Position numbers and translations under genes: made by a program. 64,000 nt of DNA from UBA10649 sp037130755 (GTDB lineage: Bacteria > Actinomycetota > Actinomycetes > S36-B12): contig JBAXSI010000003.1 of the NCBI GenBank assembly GCA_037130755.1, forward strand, positions 1 through 64,000, in the 5' to 3' direction. Shown here in pieces: positions 16,964 to 25,320 of the stretch. Each line of letters begins with the position of its first letter. The stretch's first letter is position 1. A model generated the notes under the pieces. That model had not been told where the DNA came from and searched no databases. It saw only the letters and a program-made list of their open reading frames with translations.

Positions 16964-17827
16964 CTACTGCGCCTGTGCGGCCAGCTTCGCGCGATGGGCG
17001 GCGATCCAGGCAGAGCCCCACTCGTCGTTGCCCATCATGAGGTCGGCCGCCTTGACCGCGGTCAAGATCTGCGGCGTGCGGGCATCCATGATGGCACTGG
17101 TGAGGCCGGCCGCGATCGCCATCGGCAAGAACACGGAGTTCAGCGTGTGGCGGTCGGGCATCCCGAACGACACGTTCGACGCACCGAGGGTCGTGTTGAC
17201 GCCGATGTGCTCCTTGATCAAGGCGATCGTCTCCAGGGTCCGCACGACCATCGACGAGTCTGCGCCGATCGGCATGGCCAGCGGATCGATGACGATGTCC
17301 TCGATGGGGATCTGGTACTTGGTCGTCGCATACTCGACGATCTTCTGGGTCAGTTCGAGGCGCCGCTGCGGCTCCTCGGGGATCTCGAACTCGTCATTGG
17401 GCAGCGCGATGATCGCCGCGCCGTACCTCTTCACCAGAGGGAGGATGAGGTCCATCCGCTCCTCCTCGGCGGTGATCGAGTTGACCAGTGCCTTGCCCTC
17501 GTAGGCCGCCAGGCCGGCTTCAAGGGCCTCCACGACGGACGAGTCGATGCACAGGGGCAGGTCGGTCAGCCCCTGGATCATCTTCACGGCCTGAGCAAGG
17601 ACGACCGGCTCGTCGATCAGCGGTGCGCCCATGTTGACGTCGAGCATCGTCGCGCCGCCCTCGACCTGCGCCTGCACGTCGAGTGCGATCGCCGACAGGT
17701 CGCCTGCGCGCAACTGCTCCTGGAACTTCTTGCGACCGGTCGGGTTGATGCGCTCGCCGATGATGCAGAACGGCTGGTCGTGCCCGATGGTGATCGTCTT
17801 GCTTGCCGAACTAAGCACTGTGTGCAT
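16964..17827 (-). CDS. methyl-THF:corrinoid protein methyltransferase (pterin-binding, MtgA-like)
   Basis: The protein has 287 residues in the pterin-binding TIM-barrel family. GERINPTG, VNMGAP, CIDSS and GASNVSFGMPDR match the MtgA/AcsE and MetH folate-domain group rather than dihydropteroate synthase. It would move the methyl group between the corrinoid protein and THF. ATG 17827 has AAGGAG upstream and overlaps the metF end by 17 nt. In a split methionine synthase the same protein would run in the opposite direction. Confidence 0.88.
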   Translation of the reverse strand: MHTVLSSASKTITIGHDQPFCIIGERINPTGRKKFQEQLRAGDLSAIALDVQAQVEGGATMLDVNMGAPLIDEPVVLAQAVKMIQGLTDLPLCIDSSVVEALEAGLAAYEGKALVNSITAEEERMDLILPLVKRYGAAIIALPNDEFEIPEEPQRRLELTQKIVEYATTKYQIPIEDIVIDPLAMPIGADSSMVVRTLETIALIKEHIGVNTTLGASNVSFGMPDRHTLNSVFLPMAIAAGLTSAIMDARTPQILTAVKAADLMMGNDEWGSAWIAAHRAKLAAQAQ

Positions 17828-18746
17828 GCTGCTCCTTGAAGCGCGGGCCGATGGCTAGGTCTTCGGTCAGTCGGCGAACGCTGTCGTCGTGACGGAAGTC
17901 GGTGATGTGGAGTCCGGCCACTCCGGGCAGCGACAGCGCGTGCGATGCGAGCTCGCGGACCAGTTGGTACGACTCCTCCTTCGGGTCGTCGCTGTTCGCG
18001 ACCCGGTCGATCGTGGGCTTGGGCACTGAGATGCCGGGGACCTGATCGTTCATGAAGGTGAGGGCGCGCGCCGCCTTCGTCAGGCAGACGGTCGGCAGGA
18101 TCGCGGCCCGCTCGGCAACGCCGTTACGGACGCAGGCGGCCATGAATGCCTCGAGGATGTCCGGGCGATAGTGGATTTGGAGCTGAAGGAACCGGGCGCC
18201 GGCCTCAACCTTCTTCAAGGCCCGCTCCGCGCGGTACTCCAATGGCGGAGCGGTCGGGTTCTCGACGGCGCCGACGAACAGGTGGGGCGGTGCCTTCAGC
18301 GAGCGGCCGGACAGGTACATCCCCGTACCCATGATGGTCGCGACCTTCACCAGCTGGGGGCCGTCCAGGTCGTATACGCGCCGGGCCTCCGGCTCGTCGC
18401 CCGCCGTTACGTCGTCGCCGGTCAGTGCGCAGATGTTCTGCACGCCGAACATCGACACGCCCACGATGTCGGACTGGATCGCCAGGCGATTCTTGTCCCG
18501 GCAGACGACCTGCAGGATCGGGTTGTAGCCGAGCTGCGTCAGGGCGATGGCCATCGCCGTGTTCGAGGCGTGGGCGTGCGCGGCCGGATTGTCGGTGACG
18601 TTGATGGCATCGACCCAGGGAGCCAGCCGCTCCGCTGCCAGCCGGATGTCCTCGAGCGTGCCGCCGTCGAAGGACGGGAACTCGGCGGTGACGATGTGGC
18701 GTTCGCGTGTCTGGCAGAGGCGCTCGAAGGCGTTGGCCTCGGTCAT
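17811..18746 (-). CDS. metF: methylenetetrahydrofolate reductase
   Basis: The protein has 311 residues in the MetF FAD/TIM-barrel family: VTAEFPSFDGG at the N-terminus, INVTDNP, QVVCRDKN and NICALTGDD are visible. ATG 18746 overlaps the stop of the MetV-like gene as ATGA. Paired MetF-MetV proteins occur in C1-oxidising or acetogenic organisms. In a catabolic setting it would oxidise methyl-THF to methylene-THF; the direction and electron acceptor are inference. Confidence 0.88.
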   Translation of the reverse strand: MTEANAFERLCQTRERHIVTAEFPSFDGGTLEDIRLAAERLAPWVDAINVTDNPAAHAHASNTAMAIALTQLGYNPILQVVCRDKNRLAIQSDIVGVSMFGVQNICALTGDDVTAGDEPEARRVYDLDGPQLVKVATIMGTGMYLSGRSLKAPPHLFVGAVENPTAPPLEYRAERALKKVEAGARFLQLQIHYRPDILEAFMAACVRNGVAERAAILPTVCLTKAARALTFMNDQVPGISVPKPTIDRVANSDDPKEESYQLVRELASHALSLPGVAGLHITDFRHDDSVRRLTEDLAIGPRFKEQHAHSA

Positions 18747-19114
18747 CGGGAGTCCGCCGTCCAGCCCGGGGGAGTTCCCCGATCGGTTCCGTTGAGGAGG
18801 TTCAGCCACGAGGACTGGCCCTTCAGCGCGTTGTTGACCGGCGGGCGCATGTGGTTGAACTCCTCGCGCCAGGCCTCCGGAAGCAGGGGCCAGGTACGGG
18901 CGCGGCCCTCGGCCTTGACCCACACGCACCGCATCTCCGGCTTGACCTCGCAGTGCCCGTTCTCACGCACGCCGCCGCACGGGCCGTTGCGGAGGGTCTT
19001 CGGGCACGTCATCGGGCACGTCATGCCGGTTGAGTGCAGGACGCACTGACCGCACATCTTGCAGTCCCACAGCGGCTTCTTCACCGCGTGCTCGATGATG
19101 GGGAGGAACTTCAT
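18743..19114 (-). CDS. MetV-like cysteine-rich protein (MTHFR C-terminal family)
   Basis: The protein has 123 residues with eight or more cysteines in the N-terminal half (C18, C21, C24, C33, C37, C46, C55, C63: DCKMCGQC, CPMTCPK, GPCGG). This matches the MTHFR_C/MetV zinc or Fe-S family found next to MetF. ATG 19114 is chosen because family members begin near KFLPIIEHAVKKPLWDC. It starts 7 nt after the corrinoid gene and overlaps metF by 4 nt. It probably forms a complex with MetF for electron transfer; inference. Confidence 0.8.
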   Translation of the reverse strand: MKFLPIIEHAVKKPLWDCKMCGQCVLHSTGMTCPMTCPKTLRNGPCGGVRENGHCEVKPEMRCVWVKAEGRARTWPLLPEAWREEFNHMRPPVNNALKGQSSWLNLLNGTDRGTPPGWTADSR

Positions 19115-19121
19115 GTCAGGG

Positions 19122-19787
19122 CTAGGCCTTCGCGGCGGCGCGCTTGGCAGCGATGAGCTCCTTGGCCTTGCGGACCGCTGTGGCCGCATCGGATGCGTAG
19201 CCGTCGGCACCGCAGACGTCGGCGTACTCCTGCGTCACTGGGGCGCCGCCCACCATCACGATCACCTTGTCGCGCAGGCCGGCCTTCTCGATGGCGTTGA
19301 TATTGGCCTTGAACATCGGCATTGTCGTGGTGAGGAAGGCGGACATCCCGACGATGTCAGGCTTGTGCTCCTCGATCCCGGCGATGAACTTCTCTGGCGC
19401 CGCCTGCACCCCGATGTCGATCACGTGGAAGCCAGCGCCCTCGAGCATGATGTTGACGAGGTTCTTGCCGATGTCGTGCACGTCGCCCTTCACCGTCCCC
19501 ATCAAGAAGGTGCCGACGGTCTCGGCTCCCGTCTGCGCCAGCAGCGGGCGCAGCACGTCGAGTGCCCCGGACATCGCCTTGCCGGCGATGAGCATCTCGG
19601 GCACGAAGTAGTCGCCACGCTCGAAGCGTGCGCCGACCTCCTCGAGGGATGGGATGAGCGCCTCGAACAGGATCTGCTCCGGAGCCATCCCGATCTCCAG
19701 GCCGGTATTCGTCAGTTCGAGGACGGCTGGGGCATTGCCAACCATGGTCTCGTCGTACAGGCCCTTGAGGACCTCGTCTGGCGTCAT
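19122..19787 (-). CDS. corrinoid (cobalamin-binding) methyl carrier protein, MtgC/MttC-like
   Basis: The protein has 221 residues: an N-terminal helical cap (about 1-85) and a Rossmann B12 domain with the base-off ligand motif D102-V-H104-D-I-G107 and the later GGAPVT. It is the methyl shuttle between the MttB-family enzyme and the pterin methyltransferase. ATG 19787 overlaps the IclR stop as ATGA, with AGGAG upstream. Length and architecture match corrinoid proteins of methylamine and betaine systems and the cobalamin module of MetH. Confidence 0.93.
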   Translation of the reverse strand: MTPDEVLKGLYDETMVGNAPAVLELTNTGLEIGMAPEQILFEALIPSLEEVGARFERGDYFVPEMLIAGKAMSGALDVLRPLLAQTGAETVGTFLMGTVKGDVHDIGKNLVNIMLEGAGFHVIDIGVQAAPEKFIAGIEEHKPDIVGMSAFLTTTMPMFKANINAIEKAGLRDKVIVMVGGAPVTQEYADVCGADGYASDAATAVRKAKELIAAKRAAAKA

Positions 19788-20551
19788 GCCGCTCCTGCCT
19801 TCTGTTTCGGTGAGTAGCCAAGCTGTCGGGACAGGCGGTCGCTCTCTGTCGCCACCAGAGCGCCGAGCTCGGCGAACCGCTCGGGCAGCAGGCGGACGGA
19901 CGGGCCGGAGATGCTCAATGCGGCGACGACCGAGCCGTCGCTCGAGCGAACGGGAGCCGCGACCGCGACCAGGCCGGGCTCGAGTTCGGAGTCTGCGACC
20001 GCCCAGCCCTGCGCGCGCACTCGGTTCAGCTCCTCCTCCAGGGCGGGGCGGGTGCTGATCGACTGCGCCGTCCGCTTCGTGAGGCGTCCGTCCGGCAGGA
20101 CAGCGCCGGCCGCGAGGAACACCTTGCCCAACGCCGAGCAATGCAGGGGGACCCGCATGCCGACCCAGTTGACGTTGCCCATCAGGTACGTGGAGTCGAC
20201 CTGCGCGATCTGCTCGACCTCGTAGCCGACCTTGATGGCGAGGTTGACGGTCTCACCGGTCGCCTCGCTGAGTGCCTGCAGGGCAGGTGCTGCGAGGGAG
20301 ATGAGCTCGTCGGTCGGGCGGTCCGAGTGTGCGAAGCGGGTCAGGACAGGACCGGGGCGCAGGGTGGCGTCGTCGGCCCGCGTGATCAGTTCGTGCCGCT
20401 CGAGGCTCGACAGCAGGCGCGACAGCGTGCTCTTGGCCAGGCCGGTGCGGCGCTGGAGCTCAGTGAAGGTGGGCTGCTGCTGGGCGCTCAGGATCTCCAC
20501 GAGAAGCGCCGCGGCGCGGTCGACGGCCTGGGTGCCGGCAGACGGCTGCAT
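19784..20551 (-). CDS. IclR-family transcriptional regulator
   Basis: The protein has 255 residues: an N-terminal winged helix at about 5-70 (GLAKSTLSRLLSSLERH) and a C-terminal IclR effector domain (MRVPLHCSALGKVFLAAG). ATG 20551 is preceded by GAGGAGG. It is the first gene of the demethylation run and overlaps the corrinoid gene by 4 nt, while mttB-type, bet and opu genes diverge from it. A clear palindromic site lies between them. It probably senses betaine, dimethylglycine or a related compound; inference. Confidence 0.9.
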   Translation of the reverse strand: MQPSAGTQAVDRAAALLVEILSAQQQPTFTELQRRTGLAKSTLSRLLSSLERHELITRADDATLRPGPVLTRFAHSDRPTDELISLAAPALQALSEATGETVNLAIKVGYEVEQIAQVDSTYLMGNVNWVGMRVPLHCSALGKVFLAAGAVLPDGRLTKRTAQSISTRPALEEELNRVRAQGWAVADSELEPGLVAVAAPVRSSDGSVVAALSISGPSVRLLPERFAELGALVATESDRLSRQLGYSPKQKAGAA

Positions 20552-20591
20552 CCGGCCTCCTCGGTCGACGCCTCGCGAGCGTGTTGAATAA

Positions 20592-20618
20592 GTTCCGCAT
20601 TATGGAACCCATGTTCCA
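20592..20618. promoter_or_regulatory. IclR-type double operator in the divergent promoter
   Basis: GTTCC-N7-GGAAC at 20592-20608 overlaps a second palindrome, TGGAAC-N4-GTTCCA at 20603-20618, so three GTTCC/GGAAC half-sites lie in 27 bp. Half-sites of this kind are typical of IclR-family operators. The site lies between the IclR gene and the MttB-type gene and could control both directions. Confidence 0.7.
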
Positions 20619-20687
20619 CGACCGAGTGTAGGATCCCGACAACGCTCGGTCAACAGCGTCCTTATCAGCCGACCCGAGGATGGCCCC

Positions 20688-22127
20688 GTGTTCGTCAACA
20701 AGATGCCGCGCTACGAGATCCTGTCCGAGGATGCGATGGCCACCCTGGACAAGGGCTGGAAGCGCATCCACACCGAGCTCGGCATCGAGTTCATGAAGCC
20801 GGAGGCACTCGACCTGTTCCGGCAGGCCGGCCAGAAGGTCGTCGACAACACCGTGTTCCTCGACCCGGACTTCGTCCTCGAGCAGGTGGCCAAGGCGCCG
20901 CGCGAGTTCGACATGCAGGCGCGCAACCATGCCAACGATGTGCACATCGGCGGCAACCACATGGTCTTCTCCAGCAACTACGGCTCGCCCTTCGTCCGCA
21001 AGGGAGACGTCCGTCGCGACGGCACCCTTGAGGACTTCGTCAACTTCTGCAAGCTGGCGCAGTCGTTCTCGGCGATGGACAGTGTCGGAGGCGTCGTGGT
21101 CGAGCCGAACGACGCTCCCTTGGACTCGCGTCACCTCGACATGGTGTCCAGCGCGCTCATCTACACCGACAAGATTGTCATGGGCAACGTCGTGAGCGCC
21201 CAGAACGCGTTGGACACGCTCGCCATGGGGGAGATGGTCTTCGGCGGTCGGGAGTCCATCGAGGACAAGCCGTTCTGCATCTCCCTGGTGAACTGCAACT
21301 CCCCGCTGCGCTGGGACGACCGCATGCTCGACGCGCAGTTCGAGTACACCAAGGCGGCGCAGCCGGTCATCATGACGCCGTTCCTCCTCATGGGGGCGAT
21401 GTCGCCGGTCTCCATCCCGGCCGCGCTCGCCCAGCAGATGGCCGAGGCGCTCTCGGGCATCGCGCTGTCGCAGTTGATCCGTCCCGGGGCGCCGGTGGTA
21501 TTCGGGTCCTTCCTGTCGAACATCGACATGCAGTCGGGCTCGCCGCAGTTCGGCACCCCGGAATCAGCGATCGGGCTGCTGTGCACGGGGCAGATCGCGC
21601 GTCGGTTCGGCCTTCCGTTCCGCACCGGTGGCGGCCTGAACTCCTCTCAGACTCCGGACGCGCAGTCGGCTTATGAGGCGATGATGACCATGCTGCCCAC
21701 GTTCCTCGCCGGAACGAACTTCGTCATGCACACTGCCGGCTGGCTCGAGGGCGGCCTCGTCGCCAGCTACGAGAAGTACGTGATCGACGTGCAGATCCTC
21801 GAGTCCCTCCAGCACGAGTTCACGCCGCTGGAGATCGACGAGGAGTCCCTCGCGTTCGGTGCACACGAGGAAGTCGGCCACGGCGGGCACTTCCTCGGGG
21901 CTGCCCACACGATGGAGCGGTTCCGGGACTGCTTCTACCGGCCATTCCTGTCGAGCTCGGACAACTACGAGCGGTGGACCCGTCTCGGAGCGCGCGACAC
22001 AGCCACCCGCGCCGGGGAAATATGCGACAAGAAGCTGGAGGAGTACCAGCTGCCGGACATGGATCCTGCGCTGCGCGAGGAGCTCGAGGCGTTCGTCGCC
22101 CGGCGTCGGAAGGAGCTTGGCGACTGA
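20688..22127 (+). CDS. MttB-family methyltransferase without pyrrolysine, probable glycine betaine:corrinoid methyltransferase
   Basis: The protein has 479 residues and is a full-length member of the trimethylamine methyltransferase (MttB) superfamily. The frame is open throughout with no internal TAG, so it belongs to the non-pyrrolysine group whose studied members (e.g. MtgB of Desulfitobacterium) demethylate quaternary amines such as glycine betaine. GTG 20688 has GAGGA seven nt upstream; ATG 20703 is a possible alternative. It heads a + strand operon with betA, betB and the betaine importer, and diverges from its corrinoid partner. Substrate betaine is inferred from neighbours; carnitine, proline betaine or choline cannot be excluded. 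Confidence 0.85.
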   Translation: MFVNKMPRYEILSEDAMATLDKGWKRIHTELGIEFMKPEALDLFRQAGQKVVDNTVFLDPDFVLEQVAKAPREFDMQARNHANDVHIGGNHMVFSSNYGSPFVRKGDVRRDGTLEDFVNFCKLAQSFSAMDSVGGVVVEPNDAPLDSRHLDMVSSALIYTDKIVMGNVVSAQNALDTLAMGEMVFGGRESIEDKPFCISLVNCNSPLRWDDRMLDAQFEYTKAAQPVIMTPFLLMGAMSPVSIPAALAQQMAEALSGIALSQLIRPGAPVVFGSFLSNIDMQSGSPQFGTPESAIGLLCTGQIARRFGLPFRTGGGLNSSQTPDAQSAYEAMMTMLPTFLAGTNFVMHTAGWLEGGLVASYEKYVIDVQILESLQHEFTPLEIDEESLAFGAHEEVGHGGHFLGAAHTMERFRDCFYRPFLSSSDNYERWTRLGARDTATRAGEICDKKLEEYQLPDMDPALREELEAFVARRRKELGD

Positions 22128-22128
22128 C

Positions 22129-23802
22129 ATGGCGAAGACCTATGACTACGTGATCGTGGGCGGCGGCTCCGCTGGCAGCGCCGTTGCCAATCGACTGTCG
22201 GCCGACCCTGGCGTCTCAGTCCTCGTTCTTGAAGCGGGGCGGCCGGACAGCTGGTGGGACGTGTACATCCACATGCCCGCCGCGCTGACCTTCCCTATCG
22301 GAAACCCGCGCTACGACTGGATGTACGTCACCGAGCCCGAGCCGTTCATGAACAACCGACGGGTCACTCAGGGACGGGGCAAGATCCTCGGTGGGTCGAG
22401 CAGCATCAACGGGATGATCTTCCAGCGCGGCAATCCGCTGGACTACGAGCGCTGGGCGGCCGACCCGGGCATGGGCACCTGGGACTACGCCCACTGCCTT
22501 CCCTACTTCAAGCGCATGGAGACGGCACCTCTCGGCGGCAACGAATGGCGCGGGGACTCGGGCCCTCTCAAGCTCGAGCGCGGCCCCGTCGCCAACCCGC
22601 TGTTCTCGGCGTTCTTCGAGGCGGCGCAGCAGGCCGGGTACGCGATCACGGAGGACGTGAACGGGTTCCGTCAGGAGGGCTTCGCGTCCTTCGACCAGAG
22701 CGTGCAGCGTGGGCGCCGGCTGTCGGCGTCCGGTGCGTACCTCCATCCGGTCATGGACCGTCCCAACCTCACCGTGCTCACCAACGCCACCGTCACGAAG
22801 GTGGTCATGGACGGCACCCGGGCAACGGGCGTCGACGTGATCGACCGCAAGGGCCGAAACCGCAGGGTCAGCGCCGGTGAGGTCATCTTGTGCGGCGGCG
22901 CATTCAACTCCCCGCAGTTGCTGCAACTGTCCGGGATCGGCGACGCCGAGCACCTGCGCAGCGTGGGCGTCGATCCGGTGCATGACCTGCCCGGCGTCGG
23001 GGAGAACCTGCAGGACCACCTCGAGGTCTACATCCAGCACACAAGCATGCAGCCGGTTTCCCTCAACCCCAACCTCAAGCTCTGGAAGCGGCCGATCATC
23101 GGCGCCGAGTGGCTGTTCCTCCGTTCTGGCCCCGGCGCGTCCAACCACTTCGAGGGGGGTGGCTTCGCGCGCAGCAACGACGACGTCGACTACCCGAACC
23201 TGATGTTCCACTTCCTGCCCATCGCGGTGCGCTATGACGGCACCGCTCCCTCAGGCGGCCATGGCTACCAGGTCCACATCGGACCGATGTACAGCGATGC
23301 ACGCGGATCCGTGCGAATCCGGAGCAACGACCCGCTTCAGGCACCGGCGATCCAGCAGAACTACCTGTCCACCGAGCAGGACCGGCGCGAGTGGGTCGAG
23401 GCGATCAAGGTGGCCCGCGACATCCTTCGCCAGTCGGCGTTCAGTGAGTTCAGCGGCGGGGAGATCTCGCCTGGGCCCGAGGTGTCCTCCGACGAGGACG
23501 TGCTCGAATTCGTCCGACGTGATGGCGAGACGGCCTACCACCCGTCGTGCACGTGCCGGATGGGCATGGACGAGATGTCGGTCGTGGACCCCCTCACAAT
23601 GCGCGTCCACGGCACGGAGGGCCTGCGGGTGGTTGATGCCTCGGTGATGCCCTACATCACGAACGCGAACCTCTACGCGCCCACGATGATGCTCGCCGAG
23701 AAGGCCTCCGACCTGATCATTGGCGGAGATTCGCTGCCGCCCGAGCACCATTCGTTCTATCGTCACCGTGACCACCATCCAGCGGCCGCCGACGAGAACT
23801 GA
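22129..23802 (+). CDS. betA: choline dehydrogenase (GMC flavoprotein)
   Basis: The protein has 557 residues. The FAD loop VGGGSAGSAVANRLS is near residue 8, the GMC signatures GRGKILGGSSSINGM and GGAFNSPQLLQLSGIG are present, and the C-terminal HPSCTCRMG plus NANLYAPTMMLAEKA match BetA. It oxidises choline to betaine aldehyde. ATG 22129 lies 1 nt after the MttB stop with AAGGAG upstream. Adjacent betB and the betaine importer support the choline assignment. Confidence 0.88.
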   Translation: MAKTYDYVIVGGGSAGSAVANRLSADPGVSVLVLEAGRPDSWWDVYIHMPAALTFPIGNPRYDWMYVTEPEPFMNNRRVTQGRGKILGGSSSINGMIFQRGNPLDYERWAADPGMGTWDYAHCLPYFKRMETAPLGGNEWRGDSGPLKLERGPVANPLFSAFFEAAQQAGYAITEDVNGFRQEGFASFDQSVQRGRRLSASGAYLHPVMDRPNLTVLTNATVTKVVMDGTRATGVDVIDRKGRNRRVSAGEVILCGGAFNSPQLLQLSGIGDAEHLRSVGVDPVHDLPGVGENLQDHLEVYIQHTSMQPVSLNPNLKLWKRPIIGAEWLFLRSGPGASNHFEGGGFARSNDDVDYPNLMFHFLPIAVRYDGTAPSGGHGYQVHIGPMYSDARGSVRIRSNDPLQAPAIQQNYLSTEQDRREWVEAIKVARDILRQSAFSEFSGGEISPGPEVSSDEDVLEFVRRDGETAYHPSCTCRMGMDEMSVVDPLTMRVHGTEGLRVVDASVMPYITNANLYAPTMMLAEKASDLIIGGDSLPPEHHSFYRHRDHHPAAADEN

Positions 23803-23826
23803 CGGCCGCTCCGAGCAGCGAGGGGC

Positions 23827-25320
23827 ATGTCCTTGCCGGATCTCCTGATCGACGGACGCTGGGTCGCCTCGGGATCCGGGCAGACGCGGGAGATCCGCTG
23901 CCCGGCTGACGGGTCGCTCGTCGCTGTTGTAGACGAGGCAGACGCCGGCGACACGATCCAGGCGATCGAGGCCGCACGAAGGGCGTTCGACGACGGCGCA
24001 TGGCGGGCCACCTCGGCCACCGAGCGGTCGGCCCTCCTCAACCGCGTTGCTGACATCCTGGAGCGCGAGGCCGCTGTCGTGGCGCGCGCTGAGTCGCTCG
24101 ACACCGGAAAGCGACTGGTCGAGGCCGAGTACGACGTCGCCGACGTCGTCCGCTGCTTCCGCTACTTCGCAGGCATGGCGCAGAGCCTGTCGGGACGCAT
24201 GGTCGAGACCGGGTCGCCCGGTGCGGTATCGCGCATCGACTACGAGCCAGTCGGCGTGTGCGCGATGATCACGCCCTGGAACTACCCACTCCTTCAGGCG
24301 TCCTGGAAGGTCGCCCCTGCGCTCGCCGCGGGCAACACGTTCGTCATCAAGCCCAGCGAACTGACGCCCAGCACCACGATCCTGCTGATGCGCTTTCTGC
24401 AGGAGGCCGGCCTGCCGGACGGCGTCGGCAATCTCGTCCTGGGGGCAGGACCGCGGGCGGGTGCCCCGCTCAGCGAGCATCCGGACGTCGATCTGGTGTC
24501 GTTCACCGGCGGCCTGTCAACGGGTCGGGTCCTGATGGCCAATGCGGCCGGCACGGTCAAGAAGGTCGCCCTCGAACTGGGCGGCAAGAACCCCAACATC
24601 GTCTTCGCCGACGCCGACTGGGACGCCGCCCTCGACAACGCGATGACGGCGGTGTTCCTCCACTCCGGCCAGGTGTGCTCGGCAGGCGCGCGCCTGATCG
24701 TCGAGGAGTCGATCCACGATGCATTCGTCGACGAGCTGGTCCGGCGAGCGCGCCTGATCCGGCTCGGCGGTCCCTTCGACAACGTGGCCGAGACCGGCTC
24801 GTTGATCAGCAGTGGGCACCGCGACAAGGTGCATCGCTACGTCCAGTCGGCGATTGCGGAAGGCGCGACCCTTCGGTGCGGTGGGGCGGCGCCCGACGAC
24901 CCGGCACTCGCCGACGGCTTCTTCTACCTGCCTACGGTCCTCGACGACTGCGACACGAAGATGCAGTGCGTGCAGGACGAGTCGTTCGGCCCCGTGCTCA
25001 CCGTCGAGACCTTCTCCACTGAGGGCGAGGCCATCCGGCTCGGCAACGACACGATCTACGGGCTCGCGGGTGCCGTGTGGTCATCAGATGCCAGCAGGAC
25101 GCAGCGGGTGGCCGCGGCCCTGCGGCACGGCACGATCTGGATCAACGACTACCACCCCTACTCGCCGCAGGCCGAGTGGGGCGGCTTCAAGCAGTCGGGT
25201 GTCGGGCGCGAGCTCGGACCGAGCGGCCTTCACGAGTACCTCGAGGCCAAGCACGTCTACCAGAACGTCAACCCGGCGCCGAGCGGCTGGTTCGGCCCGA
25301 CCGCGGAGGAGACGGCATGA
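23827..25320 (+). CDS. betB: betaine aldehyde dehydrogenase
   Basis: The protein has 497 residues in the NAD(P)-dependent aldehyde dehydrogenase family. Visible are PWNYPLLQ, ELGGKNPNIVF (catalytic Glu region) and the catalytic C284 in HSGQVCSAG. It converts betaine aldehyde to glycine betaine. It starts 24 bp after betA and its TGA overlaps the next ATG, so it is cotranscribed. The exact aldehyde rests on context, as paralogs oxidise many aldehydes. Confidence 0.87.
   Translation: MSLPDLLIDGRWVASGSGQTREIRCPADGSLVAVVDEADAGDTIQAIEAARRAFDDGAWRATSATERSALLNRVADILEREAAVVARAESLDTGKRLVEAEYDVADVVRCFRYFAGMAQSLSGRMVETGSPGAVSRIDYEPVGVCAMITPWNYPLLQASWKVAPALAAGNTFVIKPSELTPSTTILLMRFLQEAGLPDGVGNLVLGAGPRAGAPLSEHPDVDLVSFTGGLSTGRVLMANAAGTVKKVALELGGKNPNIVFADADWDAALDNAMTAVFLHSGQVCSAGARLIVEESIHDAFVDELVRRARLIRLGGPFDNVAETGSLISSGHRDKVHRYVQSAIAEGATLRCGGAAPDDPALADGFFYLPTVLDDCDTKMQCVQDESFGPVLTVETFSTEGEAIRLGNDTIYGLAGAVWSSDASRTQRVAAALRHGTIWINDYHPYSPQAEWGGFKQSGVGRELGPSGLHEYLEAKHVYQNVNPAPSGWFGPTAEETA

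Noticed and set aside
20688..22127. Possible pyrrolysine-containing trimethylamine methyltransferase
   Set aside because: No in-frame TAG, no pyl genes, and the neighbours are betaine and choline genes.
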